Shown here: in pieces, positions 17,944 to 26,658 of the stretch
How positions within the stretch are numbered: the stretch's first letter is position 1
Layout of the letters: every line of letters begins with the position of its first letter
From: JANXLS01 sp038227045
GTDB lineage: Bacteria; Planctomycetota; SZUA-567; H5-PLA8
Direction: 5' to 3'
Length of the DNA: 64,000 nucleotides
NCBI GenBank assembly: GCA_038227045.1
Contig: JBBRQD010000011.1
Coordinates: 1-64,000 of the forward strand
Translations under genes and position numbers: made by a program
Notes under the pieces: model-generated
Databases searched by the model: none
Told to the model about the DNA's origin: nothing
The model's input: only the letters and a program-made list of their open reading frames with translations

Positions 17944-19230
17944 ATGATCATGGCAGAAGTAGCGGACGAAATGTTGAAGCTGGCACAGGAGGCGCGTACG
18001 GCTGCGCGCGTGATTGCCAACGCTCCGACGCAGCAGAAAAACGATGCGCTGGCCTACGCGACCGAAGGGTTGATGCGCGAGCGCTCGGCGTTGGAAGCGG
18101 CCAATGCCGAAGATCTCGCGCGCGGCAAGGAAAAGGGTCTGTCCGGTCCGATGCTCGACCGGCTGAGACTGGACGCGCGCATCATCGAAAAACTCGCGGA
18201 AGGCTTGCAGCAAGTTGTCGCGCTGCCCGATCCGATTGGGCGCGAACTGGCGCGCGACACGCGTCCCAACGGCCTGGTGCTGCGGCGCGTGCGGACCGCC
18301 ATCGGCGCAATCCTGATCATCTTCGAATCGCGCCCCAACGTCACCGTCGAGGCCGCGTCGCTGTGCTTGAAGAGCGGCAACGCCTGCATTCTGCGCGGCG
18401 GCAGCGAGGCGATCTCGAGCAACCGCGCGCTGGCGAAAGTGCTGCGTTCAAGCCTGGAACGCGCGGGGCTTCCCGCCGCCGCGGTGACCGTCGTCGAGAC
18501 CACCGACCGCGCCGCGATCAACGCGCTGCTGAAACTTGACACGCTCATCGATCTGGTTATTCCGCGCGGCGGCGAAGGATTGATCCGCATGGTTGCGGAG
18601 AATTCACGCATCCCGACGATCAAACATTTCAAAGGCGTGTGCCACGTCTACGTGGATGAGTCGGCCGACTTGAATCTCGCGCAGGTCATTCTGTTGAATT
18701 CGAAATTGCAGCGCGTCTCGACTTGCAACACGACGGAGACGGCGCTGGTTCATCGCGCCGTGGCGCGAAAATTCCTTCCGGCTATGGCGAAAGCGTTGAT
18801 CGAGAAAAATTGCGAAATCCGTGTTTGTCCTGAAACGCGCGCCATCCTGACGGCAGCCGGAATCTCCGGCCCGCTTGTAAAGGATGCGGACGAAGCGACA
18901 TTTTACACGGAATATCTCGACCGCATTCTTTCGGTAAAGGTGGTGAATTCACTGGAGGAGGCCGCCGACCATATCGAGAAATACGGTTCGCGCCACACAG
19001 AAGCGATCATCACAACCGATCCGGAACGCGGACATCGCTTCCAGAATCTGGTCGATAGCGCGTGCGTCTTCGTGAACGCGTCAACGCGGTTGTGCGACGG
19101 TTTCGAGTTCGGATTGGGCGCGGAGATCGGCATCTCGACAGACAAACTGCACGCGCGCGGGCCGATGGGATTAGAGGAGTTGACGACGTACAAGTGGCTC
19201 GGGGATGGAACGGGCCAGTTGAGGACATAA
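17944..19230 (+). CDS. proA: Glutamate-5-semialdehyde dehydrogenase (gamma-glutamyl phosphate reductase)
   Basis: 428 residues, the family length. It reduces gamma-glutamyl phosphate to glutamate-5-semialdehyde with NADPH, the second step of proline synthesis, in the cytoplasm. Recognisable segments are IFESRPNVTVEAASLCLKSG, ILRGGSEA, VIPRGGEGLIR, the nucleophile region STCNTTETAL with the catalytic Cys, and the closing FEFGLGAEIGISTDK and HARGPMGLEELTTYKW. The start is either 17944 or the ATG six bases on (MAEVADEM). proB is not adjacent in this window. Confidence 0.96.
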   Translation: MIMAEVADEMLKLAQEARTAARVIANAPTQQKNDALAYATEGLMRERSALEAANAEDLARGKEKGLSGPMLDRLRLDARIIEKLAEGLQQVVALPDPIGRELARDTRPNGLVLRRVRTAIGAILIIFESRPNVTVEAASLCLKSGNACILRGGSEAISSNRALAKVLRSSLERAGLPAAAVTVVETTDRAAINALLKLDTLIDLVIPRGGEGLIRMVAENSRIPTIKHFKGVCHVYVDESADLNLAQVILLNSKLQRVSTCNTTETALVHRAVARKFLPAMAKALIEKNCEIRVCPETRAILTAAGISGPLVKDADEATFYTEYLDRILSVKVVNSLEEAADHIEKYGSRHTEAIITTDPERGHRFQNLVDSACVFVNASTRLCDGFEFGLGAEIGISTDKLHARGPMGLEELTTYKWLGDGTGQLRT

Positions 19231-19351
19231 GCCGTGGCCATCTCTCCGATTGTTGATTCTCGAGCTTATTCCTACACGGTACTTGCTGGAATGAGCGTCT
19301 TTGCCTGATAGAATAGCATCGAAGTATTTTAGAATAAGGAATGCACGTCTC

Positions 19352-20959
19352 ATGGCCAGTCACGATGAAGAAATTAAACGAATCCGCATCATCCCGGATA
19401 TTCATGCGCTTGCGGCGGGTGGATTCGATAAAATTCCCAAAGAAGACTTTACGCGCTTAAAATGGGTCGGCTTCTACAAGCAGCGGCAAGCCCCGTTTTT
19501 CATGGTCCGCATCAAGATTTCCGCCGGCTTGATTTCCCTGGACCAGCTCGCGGCCGTCTCGCGCATGGCCATGAAATATGGCAACGGCATCGACCACATT
19601 TCGACGCGCCAGGACATTGAACTGCATGGCGTGCTGATCAACTGCGCTGGCGACCTGATTCACGAATTGGGCGATGTCGGCCTGACGACCAAAGGCGCCT
19701 GCGGCGACACCGTCCGCAACATCGTCGGTGTGCCGTGCGCGGGCGTCTGCCCCCATGAGATCTACAATGTCGAGCCGCTGCGGAAATACCTCTACGAGCA
19801 TTTCCTGCGCGACGACACCGTCTTGAATCTGCCGCGCAAATTCAAAATCGCGCTCAGCGGCTGCCTGCGTCATGCCGGACAGATCAGCATCAACGACATC
19901 GGCCTGTTCCCGTCGAAGAACGCGGCGCGCGTGGCGGAAGAAGGGCCGGGGTTTGAATTCTGGGTGGGCGGCGGTTTGGGCGCACAGCCTGTGCTGGCGC
20001 AGAAGCTTTTCGATTACATTCCGGCGAGCGAAGTGCCGGCGGCGTGCGCGGCCGTGGTGGAAACGCACCGGCTTTACGGCAACCGCGACAGCCGTACGAC
20101 GGCGCGCTTGAAATTCGTCGTGCGAAAATGGGGCATCGAAAAATACCGCACAGTCTGGCAGGAACATTTTGAAGATTATCTGGCGAAAATCGGCCGCGTG
20201 AAATTCGACTTAAAAGCACAGCCGAGCGAAATCTGGGCGCCCACGCTTGGCGCGCCGTTTTACAAGCAGAAGAAGAAGGGCATGTATGGCGTCGAATGCA
20301 TGGTGCCGATCGGCGACGCGCGCGCGGAAGACATGATCTCGCTCGTGGGTTTCTGCCGCAAGCACAGCGCCACGGTCCGCCTCACGCAGGGCCAGAACCT
20401 TCACGTTCAAAATCTCCCCGAATCCACGGCGGAGGATTTGAAGACGCTGGTGGCCTATTACGGCTGGTCGATGCAGGACGCCGAGAAGTCGCCAAACGTC
20501 ATCGCCTGCGTGGGCATGGACGAGTGCGTCAAAGGCGTCTTCTACACCAAGGCGGTGGCGAAGAAGATTTCGCAGGAACTGATCGAGGATTCGCGCGGCA
20601 TTCCGAAGGGCTTGACGATCCACTTCTCAGGCTGCCCGAACAACTGCGGCCAGAACTCGTCCGGGGCGATCGGTTTCATGGGCGCGACGCGGCCGGGCGC
20701 ATGGCAGAAGGAGGGCGTGTATTCGCTGTACCTCGGCGGCACGTTGGAAGGTGCCGGTCACGTTGGCAAAATGGCGGCGACCGGATTGAAGCCCGACAAG
20801 ATCGGAAACGTGATCCACCATCTGGTGGACGCGTACCACAACGACCGCAAAATCGTCCCCGATTCGGAACAGAGCGTCGGCGAAGATTTCAGCGTCTGGA
20901 CCCGCACGCTGGCGAAGGATCGTTTGGTGAAATTGATCAAGGAAGCAGAGAGCAAATAA
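19352..20959 (+). CDS. Siroheme-dependent nitrite/sulfite reductase
   Basis: 535 residues from the ATG at 19352, with AAGGA about 11 bases upstream; the open frame extends to 19301 without family similarity. Two ferredoxin-like half-domains with the NirA/CysI signature (ISTRQDIELHGV; LTQGQNLHVQNL) surround the cluster motif. Cys386 and Cys392 (CVGMDEC) and Cys428 and Cys432 (SGCPNNCGQ) hold the coupled siroheme-[4Fe-4S] centre. It carries out the six-electron reduction of nitrite to ammonia or sulfite to sulfide; sequence reading alone cannot decide which. A TauE/SafE permease and a CbiX-type chelatase lie within 6 kb, which leans slightly towards sulfur assimilation. Confidence 0.92.
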   Translation: MASHDEEIKRIRIIPDIHALAAGGFDKIPKEDFTRLKWVGFYKQRQAPFFMVRIKISAGLISLDQLAAVSRMAMKYGNGIDHISTRQDIELHGVLINCAGDLIHELGDVGLTTKGACGDTVRNIVGVPCAGVCPHEIYNVEPLRKYLYEHFLRDDTVLNLPRKFKIALSGCLRHAGQISINDIGLFPSKNAARVAEEGPGFEFWVGGGLGAQPVLAQKLFDYIPASEVPAACAAVVETHRLYGNRDSRTTARLKFVVRKWGIEKYRTVWQEHFEDYLAKIGRVKFDLKAQPSEIWAPTLGAPFYKQKKKGMYGVECMVPIGDARAEDMISLVGFCRKHSATVRLTQGQNLHVQNLPESTAEDLKTLVAYYGWSMQDAEKSPNVIACVGMDECVKGVFYTKAVAKKISQELIEDSRGIPKGLTIHFSGCPNNCGQNSSGAIGFMGATRPGAWQKEGVYSLYLGGTLEGAGHVGKMAATGLKPDKIGNVIHHLVDAYHNDRKIVPDSEQSVGEDFSVWTRTLAKDRLVKLIKEAESK

Positions 20960-20962
20960 CAG

Positions 20963-21023
20963 TGTGCCGCCGGCGTCTCGCCGGCCAGGATCATAAACGT
21001 GCCGGCGGGACGCCGGCGGTACA
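20963..21023. repeat. Intergenic inverted repeat, GCCGGCG type
   Basis: The left arm 20963-20984 (TGCCGCCGGCGTCTCGCCGGC) and the right arm 21001-21023 are complementary at about 21 of 23 positions around a 16-base loop. It sits just before the DAHP synthase gene. A related but not identical element is at 25223. Confidence 0.85.
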
Positions 21024-21041
21024 TTGAATTGGAGCCACGCG

Positions 21042-22088
21042 ATGATTCTTGTTTTTCGGCAAGGTTGCACCCGTGAGGAAGTCACCCACGCGGAAGAGCG
21101 CTTGAAAGAAATCGGCATGATTCCGCACACGCTCTTTGGCGTCGAACGCACAGTCATCGCGGCGATTGGCGACGAGCGCAAAATAAGCGCGGACCAACTC
21201 AGTCTCATTCCTGGCGTCGAGAATGTTCTCCCCATCCTCGCGCCATACAAACTCGCGAGCCGCGAAATGCAACCGACTCCTTCTGTCTTCCACATCGGCG
21301 GGGCCGATAGCCCTTGCGGTGGCAAGTCGAATAAGGTTGAATTCGGCGGCAAGACGATTCCATTCATCGCCGGACCTTGCGCGGTCGAAGGCCGCTCGCA
21401 GGTTCTCGAAGTGGCGCATGCCGTCAAGGAAGCCGGCGCGACGGCGTTGCGCGCGGGCGCGTTCAAGCCGCGCACAAGTCCGTACCAATTCCAGGGACTT
21501 GCAGAAGAAGGTTTGGAATATCTGGCCGAAGCCCGCGACGCGACCGGCCTGCCGATCGTCACCGAAGTGCTCACGCCGACGGACGTGCCGATGGTCGCGA
21601 AGTACGCCGATGTGCTCCAGATCGGCACACGCAACATGCAGAATTTTCTGCTGTTGCGCGCATGCGGCGCGATTCGCACGCCGGTGCTGCTCAAGCGCGG
21701 CATGTCGGCGACGCTCGAGGAGTATTTACTTGCCGCCGAGTACGTCCTCGCCGGCGGAAATCCGCGCGTGCTGTTGTGCGAACGCGGCATTCGCACGTTC
21801 GAGACTTACGTCCGCAACACGTTCGCGCTGGCGATGGTTCCCGCGTTGAAAGAAAAGAGCCATCTGCCGGTGCTGGCCGATCCCAGCCACGGCACGGGTG
21901 TGCGCAAACTCGTCCCGCCGATGACCAAAGCCGCAATCGCGTGCGGCGCGGACGGCATCCTGATCGAAGTTCACCCGGATCCCGAGAAAGCGTTGACCGA
22001 CGGCTCGCAAACAATCAGCGTGAAGGATTTCGCGAAGCTGATTAAGGAGAGCAGGGCGGTGGCGGAGGCTGTGGGACGCTCGGTGTAG
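21042..22088 (+). CDS. aroF: 3-deoxy-7-phosphoheptulonate synthase
   Basis: 348 residues from the ATG at 21042 (MILVFRQGC), with GGAG about nine bases upstream. An N-terminal ferredoxin-like regulatory domain (about residues 1-75) precedes the TIM barrel, as in Thermotoga- and Bacillus-type AroA-beta enzymes. Signatures are FIAGPCAVEGRSQ, FKPRTSPYQFQG, QIGTRNMQNFLLL, LLKRGMSATLEEYL, ADPSHGTGVR and GILIEVHPDPE. It joins phosphoenolpyruvate and erythrose-4-phosphate in the first step of the shikimate pathway. The N-terminal domain suggests feedback control by aromatic products, which is known for this subtype and inferred here. Confidence 0.95.
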   Translation: MILVFRQGCTREEVTHAEERLKEIGMIPHTLFGVERTVIAAIGDERKISADQLSLIPGVENVLPILAPYKLASREMQPTPSVFHIGGADSPCGGKSNKVEFGGKTIPFIAGPCAVEGRSQVLEVAHAVKEAGATALRAGAFKPRTSPYQFQGLAEEGLEYLAEARDATGLPIVTEVLTPTDVPMVAKYADVLQIGTRNMQNFLLLRACGAIRTPVLLKRGMSATLEEYLLAAEYVLAGGNPRVLLCERGIRTFETYVRNTFALAMVPALKEKSHLPVLADPSHGTGVRKLVPPMTKAAIACGADGILIEVHPDPEKALTDGSQTISVKDFAKLIKESRAVAEAVGRSV

Positions 22089-22097
22089 ACAACGTTC

Positions 22098-22772
22098 ATG
22101 AACGACTTCGCGCGCCGCAAGAAATACGCTTGGGTCGTGCTCGCCTCCGGTGTCGGCGGGACGCTGGTGTTTGTGTTGATGTGCGCTTTCCAAGGCCCGC
22201 CGCATTTATATGAAAGTAAACTTTATCTTTGGCCCATTTTTACATCCGCCGCATCCGCAGCTTCGGCACTTTTGCTGAAAAAATATTATTGCGAAGAACC
22301 TGAAAATTTCATCGGTTTCTGGCACCTTTCTATTATCGATTTATTCGCAACTTCAGTAATTGCGGCAGCGTTGATGGCGGCGTGGCGCGCTGTATGGCCT
22401 TTATCGTTCGTCCCCGCTGGCATTGCGGTGACATTGTCGCTGGCAACTGCGTTTGTTTTTTGCCTGCTCATTGCGGCGCGCACAGGTTTTCAACGTCCGC
22501 TGGCGAAAATTGCCAAGAGCCTGAACGTGTTATCGATTTCGCTCGGCTGGATGGCTGTTGGCACGCTTGCGGTGGTGATTGTACTCATTTTATGCTACGA
22601 CCAGCGGCTGAATGACGCTGTGAACTTTCTCGGCACAGTCTTCGGCATTAGAAATCATTCGGATGACAGGAACGACTGGCTCATTTACTCTTTGCGTATC
22701 GGCCTGCTCTGCCTGCCCGTAGGCTACGCATTCGGCGCGTTTTCTCATTTTCTTGTGTCGCCTAAAAAATAA
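22098..22772 (+). CDS. Six-helix membrane protein of unknown function
   Basis: 224 residues. Six hydrophobic segments are visible, beginning with WVVLASGVGGTLVFVLMCAF and ending with IGLLCLPVGYAFGAF. There are no conserved polar motifs that would point to a transporter or enzyme. It starts nine bases after aroF and may be co-transcribed with it. No family is recognised. Confidence 0.7.
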   Translation: MNDFARRKKYAWVVLASGVGGTLVFVLMCAFQGPPHLYESKLYLWPIFTSAASAASALLLKKYYCEEPENFIGFWHLSIIDLFATSVIAAALMAAWRAVWPLSFVPAGIAVTLSLATAFVFCLLIAARTGFQRPLAKIAKSLNVLSISLGWMAVGTLAVVIVLILCYDQRLNDAVNFLGTVFGIRNHSDDRNDWLIYSLRIGLLCLPVGYAFGAFSHFLVSPKK

Positions 22773-22813
22773 TCGCGCTATCATTCCTTAAGGGGGAAGG
22801 AGAATCGGCTTAT

Positions 22814-23554
22814 ATGAAAAAAATCTTCGCCGCGCTTTTTCTCGCCTGGATCGCGTATTCTCCGGCCCTCGCCGCGGACTCACCGCCCGCCGACGTATTG
22901 AAAAGCAAGACGATTGAACAGTGGATTGCGCTGCTCGGATCGGATCGTTTCGACAAGCGCGAAGAGGCTTCGCAGGTGCTGGTCGCTGCCGAAGAAGCCG
23001 CCATTCCGTCTCTGAAAAAAGCGCTCGACAGTTCCGACACCGAAATCCGGCTGCGGGCAGCTCGTGCCCTTCTGGCGATCGCGCGGCTCTCGATTGAAGG
23101 CGAGTTCGTGCGCGTCGCTTCGGAAAGTTTCAGCCAGGGCGGACGGCGCACCCGGCAGGCAAACGAGTCCGGCGCCTCAACTCTCAGTATTCAAAAAGGC
23201 AGCTTGGTTTTCAAACAGGATTACAACAAAGGCATCGAACAGGCGTATTCGTTTCCTGAAGACTTCCCGCTCGTCTTCCGAAATAAATGCACCATCGCGT
23301 TGAGCTTTGAAAGCATCAACAACAACACGGGATACAATCCCGACAGCGTCGATCCTAAACTTGAATGCGTAAACACTGAAGAGGGTCTACGTCTCACATT
23401 CAGCGCCACGGACACGACGGGAACATCGTTCAGGATGACCTATGCTCCAAGGGCGGATGTGGAGAAAATGCATTCCGATGCCATACAGCATTATTTGAAA
23501 CACACGCCGGTCGAGGCGATAGAAAAGAACGATCGGCGATTTCCTCAAAAATGA
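22814..23554 (+). CDS. Secreted protein with a HEAT-like repeat
   Basis: 246 residues with a clear signal peptide (MKKIFAALFLAWIAYSPALAA). Residues about 30-95 form a HEAT-type helical pair (LLGSDRFDKREEASQVL; SLKKALDSSDTEIRLRAARA). The same module, with LRSDDFDQRQTAALKL, starts the giant secreted protein at 37596. The remainder is unrecognised. It is probably periplasmic; function unknown. Confidence 0.72.
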   Translation: MKKIFAALFLAWIAYSPALAADSPPADVLKSKTIEQWIALLGSDRFDKREEASQVLVAAEEAAIPSLKKALDSSDTEIRLRAARALLAIARLSIEGEFVRVASESFSQGGRRTRQANESGASTLSIQKGSLVFKQDYNKGIEQAYSFPEDFPLVFRNKCTIALSFESINNNTGYNPDSVDPKLECVNTEEGLRLTFSATDTTGTSFRMTYAPRADVEKMHSDAIQHYLKHTPVEAIEKNDRRFPQK

Positions 23555-23588
23555 AATCGACTTCAATGCAATGAATAAGGAGAAACTG

Positions 23589-23945
23589 ATGAGTGCCGAA
23601 CTATTGATGCTGATCGGCGGAACGAGCGCGTTTCTGCTGACGATCTATTGGGTGCGCAGCCGCGAATTGAGTGAAAAGTACGCGGTCGGGTGGATTGGCG
23701 TGGCGCTGCTGGTGCTGCTCTGCGGCATCTTTCCCGAGGTGATCATGAAGTTCGCGCAACATGCGCATCTGGCGTATCCCACGGCGGTGCTGTTTATTTC
23801 GCTGGCGGCGATCTACTTCTTTTCGTTCACGGTGTCCGTTTCGCTGACGCGTCAATACCGGCGCAATGTTCGCTTGATGCAGGAACTGGCAATCATGGAA
23901 CAGCGGGTCCGCGCGCTCGAAGAAAATTCGCGCAAGCCGAATTAA
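23589..23945 (+). CDS. DUF2304-type membrane protein
   Basis: 118 residues from the ATG at 23589, chosen over 23571 because AAGGAG stands six bases before it. It has three hydrophobic helices (LLMLIGGTSAFLLTIYWV, VGWIGVALLVLLCGIFP and a third around FISLAAIYFFSFTV) and a cytoplasmic coiled tail (RRNVRLMQELAIMEQRVRALEE). This is the layout of DUF2304 proteins, often found with glycosyltransferases, but none is adjacent. Function unknown. Confidence 0.75.
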   Translation: MSAELLMLIGGTSAFLLTIYWVRSRELSEKYAVGWIGVALLVLLCGIFPEVIMKFAQHAHLAYPTAVLFISLAAIYFFSFTVSVSLTRQYRRNVRLMQELAIMEQRVRALEENSRKPN

Positions 23946-24108
23946 TCCGCGCAACTTCGGGGGGGCTGGTTTCGGCGTTCCGGGCGCGTCCCTAAAATTA
24001 AATTTCTTTTAAATTAAAGAAAATATGAATTGCGTCGAATACAGAATAGGGTTATGTAAGAAACCGGTTTGCTCATTGTGAGCGACACGGGCATAACGAT
24101 TACTTTGT

Positions 24109-24121
24109 GGAGGATGGGACG
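24109..24121 (+). promoter_or_regulatory. Strong ribosome binding site of the microprotein
   Basis: GGAGG at 24109-24113, eight bases before the ATG at 24122. It is one of the best ribosome binding sites in the window and is the main support for the short gene. Confidence 0.7.
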
Positions 24122-24205
24122 ATGGCCAAGGGTAACAACGCATCGAAGAAGGAAGTCAAGAAACCGAAGAAGGAAGTAGCGAAACCCGCTGCGAAGAAAA
24201 AGTAA
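24122..24205 (+). CDS. Lysine-rich 27-residue microprotein
   Basis: ATG to TAA encodes 27 residues beginning MAKGNNASKKEVKKPKKE and ending in KKK, with 11 lysines. A GGAGG at ideal spacing precedes it. Very similar short proteins (MAKG...KK..KKPKK) occur, to my recollection, as conserved hypotheticals in several bacterial phyla. The strong basic charge suggests binding to nucleic acid or ribosomes, which is inference only. The surrounding 376 bases (23946-24321) hold no other gene; a GGGCATC/GATGCCC hairpin lies just downstream at about 24225-24251. Confidence 0.65.
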   Translation: MAKGNNASKKEVKKPKKEVAKPAAKKK

Positions 24206-24321
24206 CGAGGATTCAGGGCGCATGGGCATCATGGAACGACTCCGATGCCCAAACGCTTCTATTCATCCCACGCGCGAGGTTCGAACACAATTGTTGGCTA
24301 TGAAACGCTCGGCAATTAACG

Positions 24322-25218
24322 ATGTATTCGAATTTCGGCGCACCAGGACGCAGTGAAATAGATCCGGCCGGGTCATTCAATTTACTAGACAACTATTCCG
24401 CGCATACAGCCATTTCACTCGCTCATTGCTTGTATACTTTTGCGATCGCCATCCCAGCCGGCGCGGTCAACTCCGTTGCCGGCGGCGGAACCCTGCTGAC
24501 TTTTCCGGTCATGCTGCTGGGTTGTGGAATGCAAGCCCGGGAAGCCAATGCGACAAATACCGTCGGATTGCTTCCAGCTGCATTCATGGGCGCGCGCGGT
24601 TTCGACAGCGGAGCTGGCGAGAGGGACGCGGCGCGGGGCATGTGGCGATTTTACGCCGTCAGCATGCTGGGCGGCGCCGTTGGCGCGGTCCTTCTGCGCT
24701 ATACATCGAATACAAGTTTCAAAGCCCTCGTCCCTTGGCTGATTCTGATGGCCGCAATCATCTTCCTGTTGAACGACGTCATCAATACGTATCTGCTGAA
24801 AATGCGCGTTCACGATGCAGCCGCCGACATTCATTCCGAAGAGAAATTTCGTCCCACCGCCAAAGTGCTCATCTTTCAATTTTTCGTTGCGGTGTACGGG
24901 GGCTATTTTGGCGCGGGCATCGGCATCATGATGCTGGCCGCGCTCAGCCTGATGCGCGCGGGCGATATCTATCGCATGAACTATCTTAAGAATCTCGGCT
25001 CGTTTGTCATCAATGGCGTGGCGTCCGTGGTGTTCATCGTGCTGGGATTGGTGGATTGGCCGATCGCGTTGTCGATGGCCGCCGGCGCGATCATCGGCGG
25101 CTGGGGCGGGGCGGGGATCGCCAAAAAAATTGGACCGCGCTGGGCCCGCCGCATCGTCTCCGCCGTCGGTATCGCCATGTCGGTCTGGATGATGATCGAA
25201 CATTTCACAAGCAAGTGA
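24322..25218 (+). CDS. TauE/SafE-family permease
   Basis: 298 residues. About eight membrane helices in two halves are visible, with the family's characteristic VNSVAGGGTLLTFPVMLL and EANATNTVGLLPAA in the first half and YGGYFGAGIGIMMLAAL in the second. TauE/SafE (formerly DUF81) proteins export or import small sulfur-containing anions such as sulfite or sulfoacetate, but the substrate is rarely known. No ribosome binding site stands before the ATG, so the start is uncertain. The siroheme reductase and the chelatase nearby make a sulfur anion plausible. Confidence 0.85.
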   Translation: MYSNFGAPGRSEIDPAGSFNLLDNYSAHTAISLAHCLYTFAIAIPAGAVNSVAGGGTLLTFPVMLLGCGMQAREANATNTVGLLPAAFMGARGFDSGAGERDAARGMWRFYAVSMLGGAVGAVLLRYTSNTSFKALVPWLILMAAIIFLLNDVINTYLLKMRVHDAAADIHSEEKFRPTAKVLIFQFFVAVYGGYFGAGIGIMMLAALSLMRAGDIYRMNYLKNLGSFVINGVASVVFIVLGLVDWPIALSMAAGAIIGGWGGAGIAKKIGPRWARRIVSAVGIAMSVWMMIEHFTSK

Positions 25219-25222
25219 ATAA

Positions 25223-25295
25223 GGTACGGCGGCGCTCTTGCCGCCGAGGCCTGCGGATTTTACACAAATTCGGCGGCAAGAGTGCCGCCGCTCCC
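25223..25295. repeat. Intergenic inverted repeat, CGGCGGCAAGAG type
   Basis: GGTACGGCGGCGCTCTTGCC at 25223 onward pairs with GGCGGCAAGAGTGCCGCCGC at about 25271-25290; roughly 22 of 25 positions are complementary. It lies between the permease and the chelatase and may terminate transcription. It resembles the element at 20963 in design but differs in sequence. Confidence 0.82.
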
Positions 25296-25365
25296 TTGAA
25301 ATCCGCAGCACAATGAGTTAGACTATTTAGGGCGCGGACTGCGGTCCGCATTTCAACGAGGTACA

Positions 25366-25788
25366 ATGAAAAACGGAATTGTCATCGTGGACCACGGCTC
25401 CACGCGCGGAGAGAGCAATCAGATGCTTGAGCGCGTCGCGTCGCTGTTTGGGGAGCGCTTCAAGAGCAGGCACGACATCGTCGAGCCCGCGCACATGGAG
25501 CTGGCCGAGCCGTCCATTGCGACGGCCTACGCCAAATGCGTCGAACGCGGTGCGCAGCGCATTGTCGTCCTGCCATTCTTTCTGGGTCCGGGAAAGCATT
25601 GGACTCAGGACATCCCGAGACTTGCGGCCGACGCAGCGCAAAAATTCCCCGGCACCCGCTACCACGTCGCGCCGACGCTGGGCATCGACGATCTGATTCT
25701 CGATCTGCTCGACAAGCGCATGGCGCATTGCGTCGAACACGAGTACGTCTGCGAAAGTTGTCAGGGCACCGTGCGTTGCGGACAGTGA
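25366..25788 (+). CDS. cbiX: CbiX/SirB-type sirohydrochlorin chelatase with a C-terminal Cys cluster
   Basis: 140 residues, the short single-domain class. VDHGSTRGESNQ holds the predicted metal-binding His10, and LGPGKHWTQDIP holds the second, His78. The enzyme inserts Fe2+ or Co2+ into sirohydrochlorin for siroheme or cobalamin. The last 20 residues carry four cysteines (122, 129, 132, 138) spaced C-x6-C-x2-C-x5-C, an unusual ending that could bind a metal or an Fe-S cluster. As siroheme is the cofactor of the reductase at 19352, iron insertion is the simpler guess. A sugar-isomerase gene follows 29 bases later. Confidence 0.85.
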   Translation: MKNGIVIVDHGSTRGESNQMLERVASLFGERFKSRHDIVEPAHMELAEPSIATAYAKCVERGAQRIVVLPFFLGPGKHWTQDIPRLAADAAQKFPGTRYHVAPTLGIDDLILDLLDKRMAHCVEHEYVCESCQGTVRCGQ

Positions 25789-25817
25789 ACGATTCCCTTG
25801 AATTGAGGAGCGACATT

Positions 25818-26648
25818 ATGCGTTTTGGCGTTTGCTGTGGACCGGGATCTTTTGCGCCGGAAGTGAAGGATCAACCGGCCGTGCCCGTGACTGAATTGCT
25901 TGAGATGCTCACTGCGGCAGGTGCGGATTTTGCCGAGTTCTGCGTCGGCGCCGTTACGCCCGACGAACCGGACAGCGTCTTCGACGCGTTTCTCAAAGAC
26001 GTGTCAAAATATGCGCTGCGCATTGAAGCGTTCAACAGTTTCATTCCGGCAAAATACCCGATCACCGGGCCTAATGCGAATTGTCGGGCGGTACTGGATT
26101 ATTGCCGGCGGGCGCTGCCGCGCTGCCGCGCGCTGGGCGGCGAAGTGGTCGTGCTAGGCTCGGGCGGAGCGCGCCGCTTTTCGTCCGATTTTCCGCACGA
26201 GAAAGCCGAACGGCAGTTCATCGAATTTTGTACCGAACTCGGTCCGATCGCGGAAGCCAGCAAACTCACGATCGCCATCGAACCGCTGAATAGTTCCGAC
26301 GACAACCTGTGCGTGCGCGTCGATCACGGCGCGAGACTCGTCGATGCGGTCAATCATCCCCGCATCCGCCTGCTCGCCGACATGTTTCACATCGCGTACG
26401 AAAAGGAACCCTATGAAAATATGTTCCACGCGGGCACACGTTTAAAACACGTGCACGTCGCGGATGTTGGACGCGTCGCGCCGGGATTCGCGAAAATCGG
26501 CGAGGAAAACTTCATCGGCCTGTTCAAGATTCTGCGCCAGATCAACTACACGGGACGCTGTTCGTTCGAAGGAAAATACGACGACATCAATACTCAGACG
26601 AAACCGATGATCCAATTCTTGAGGAAGCGCTGGGAGCAATCGGCATAG
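25818..26648 (+). CDS. Sugar phosphate isomerase/epimerase-like TIM barrel
   Basis: 276 residues from the ATG at 25818, preceded by GAGGAG at seven bases; the frame is open upstream but overlaps cbiX. It belongs to the xylose-isomerase-like/AP-endonuclease-2 superfamily. VVVLGSGGARRF, TIAIEPLNSSDDN, RLLADMFHIAYE, LKHVHVADVGR and RCSFEGKYDD supply the usual Glu/Asp/His metal ligands at strand ends. Members interconvert ketoses or inosose-type compounds; the substrate is not readable here. It is probably co-transcribed with cbiX by proximity alone. Confidence 0.85.
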   Translation: MRFGVCCGPGSFAPEVKDQPAVPVTELLEMLTAAGADFAEFCVGAVTPDEPDSVFDAFLKDVSKYALRIEAFNSFIPAKYPITGPNANCRAVLDYCRRALPRCRALGGEVVVLGSGGARRFSSDFPHEKAERQFIEFCTELGPIAEASKLTIAIEPLNSSDDNLCVRVDHGARLVDAVNHPRIRLLADMFHIAYEKEPYENMFHAGTRLKHVHVADVGRVAPGFAKIGEENFIGLFKILRQINYTGRCSFEGKYDDINTQTKPMIQFLRKRWEQSA

Positions 26649-26658
26649 ACGAAGTGTT

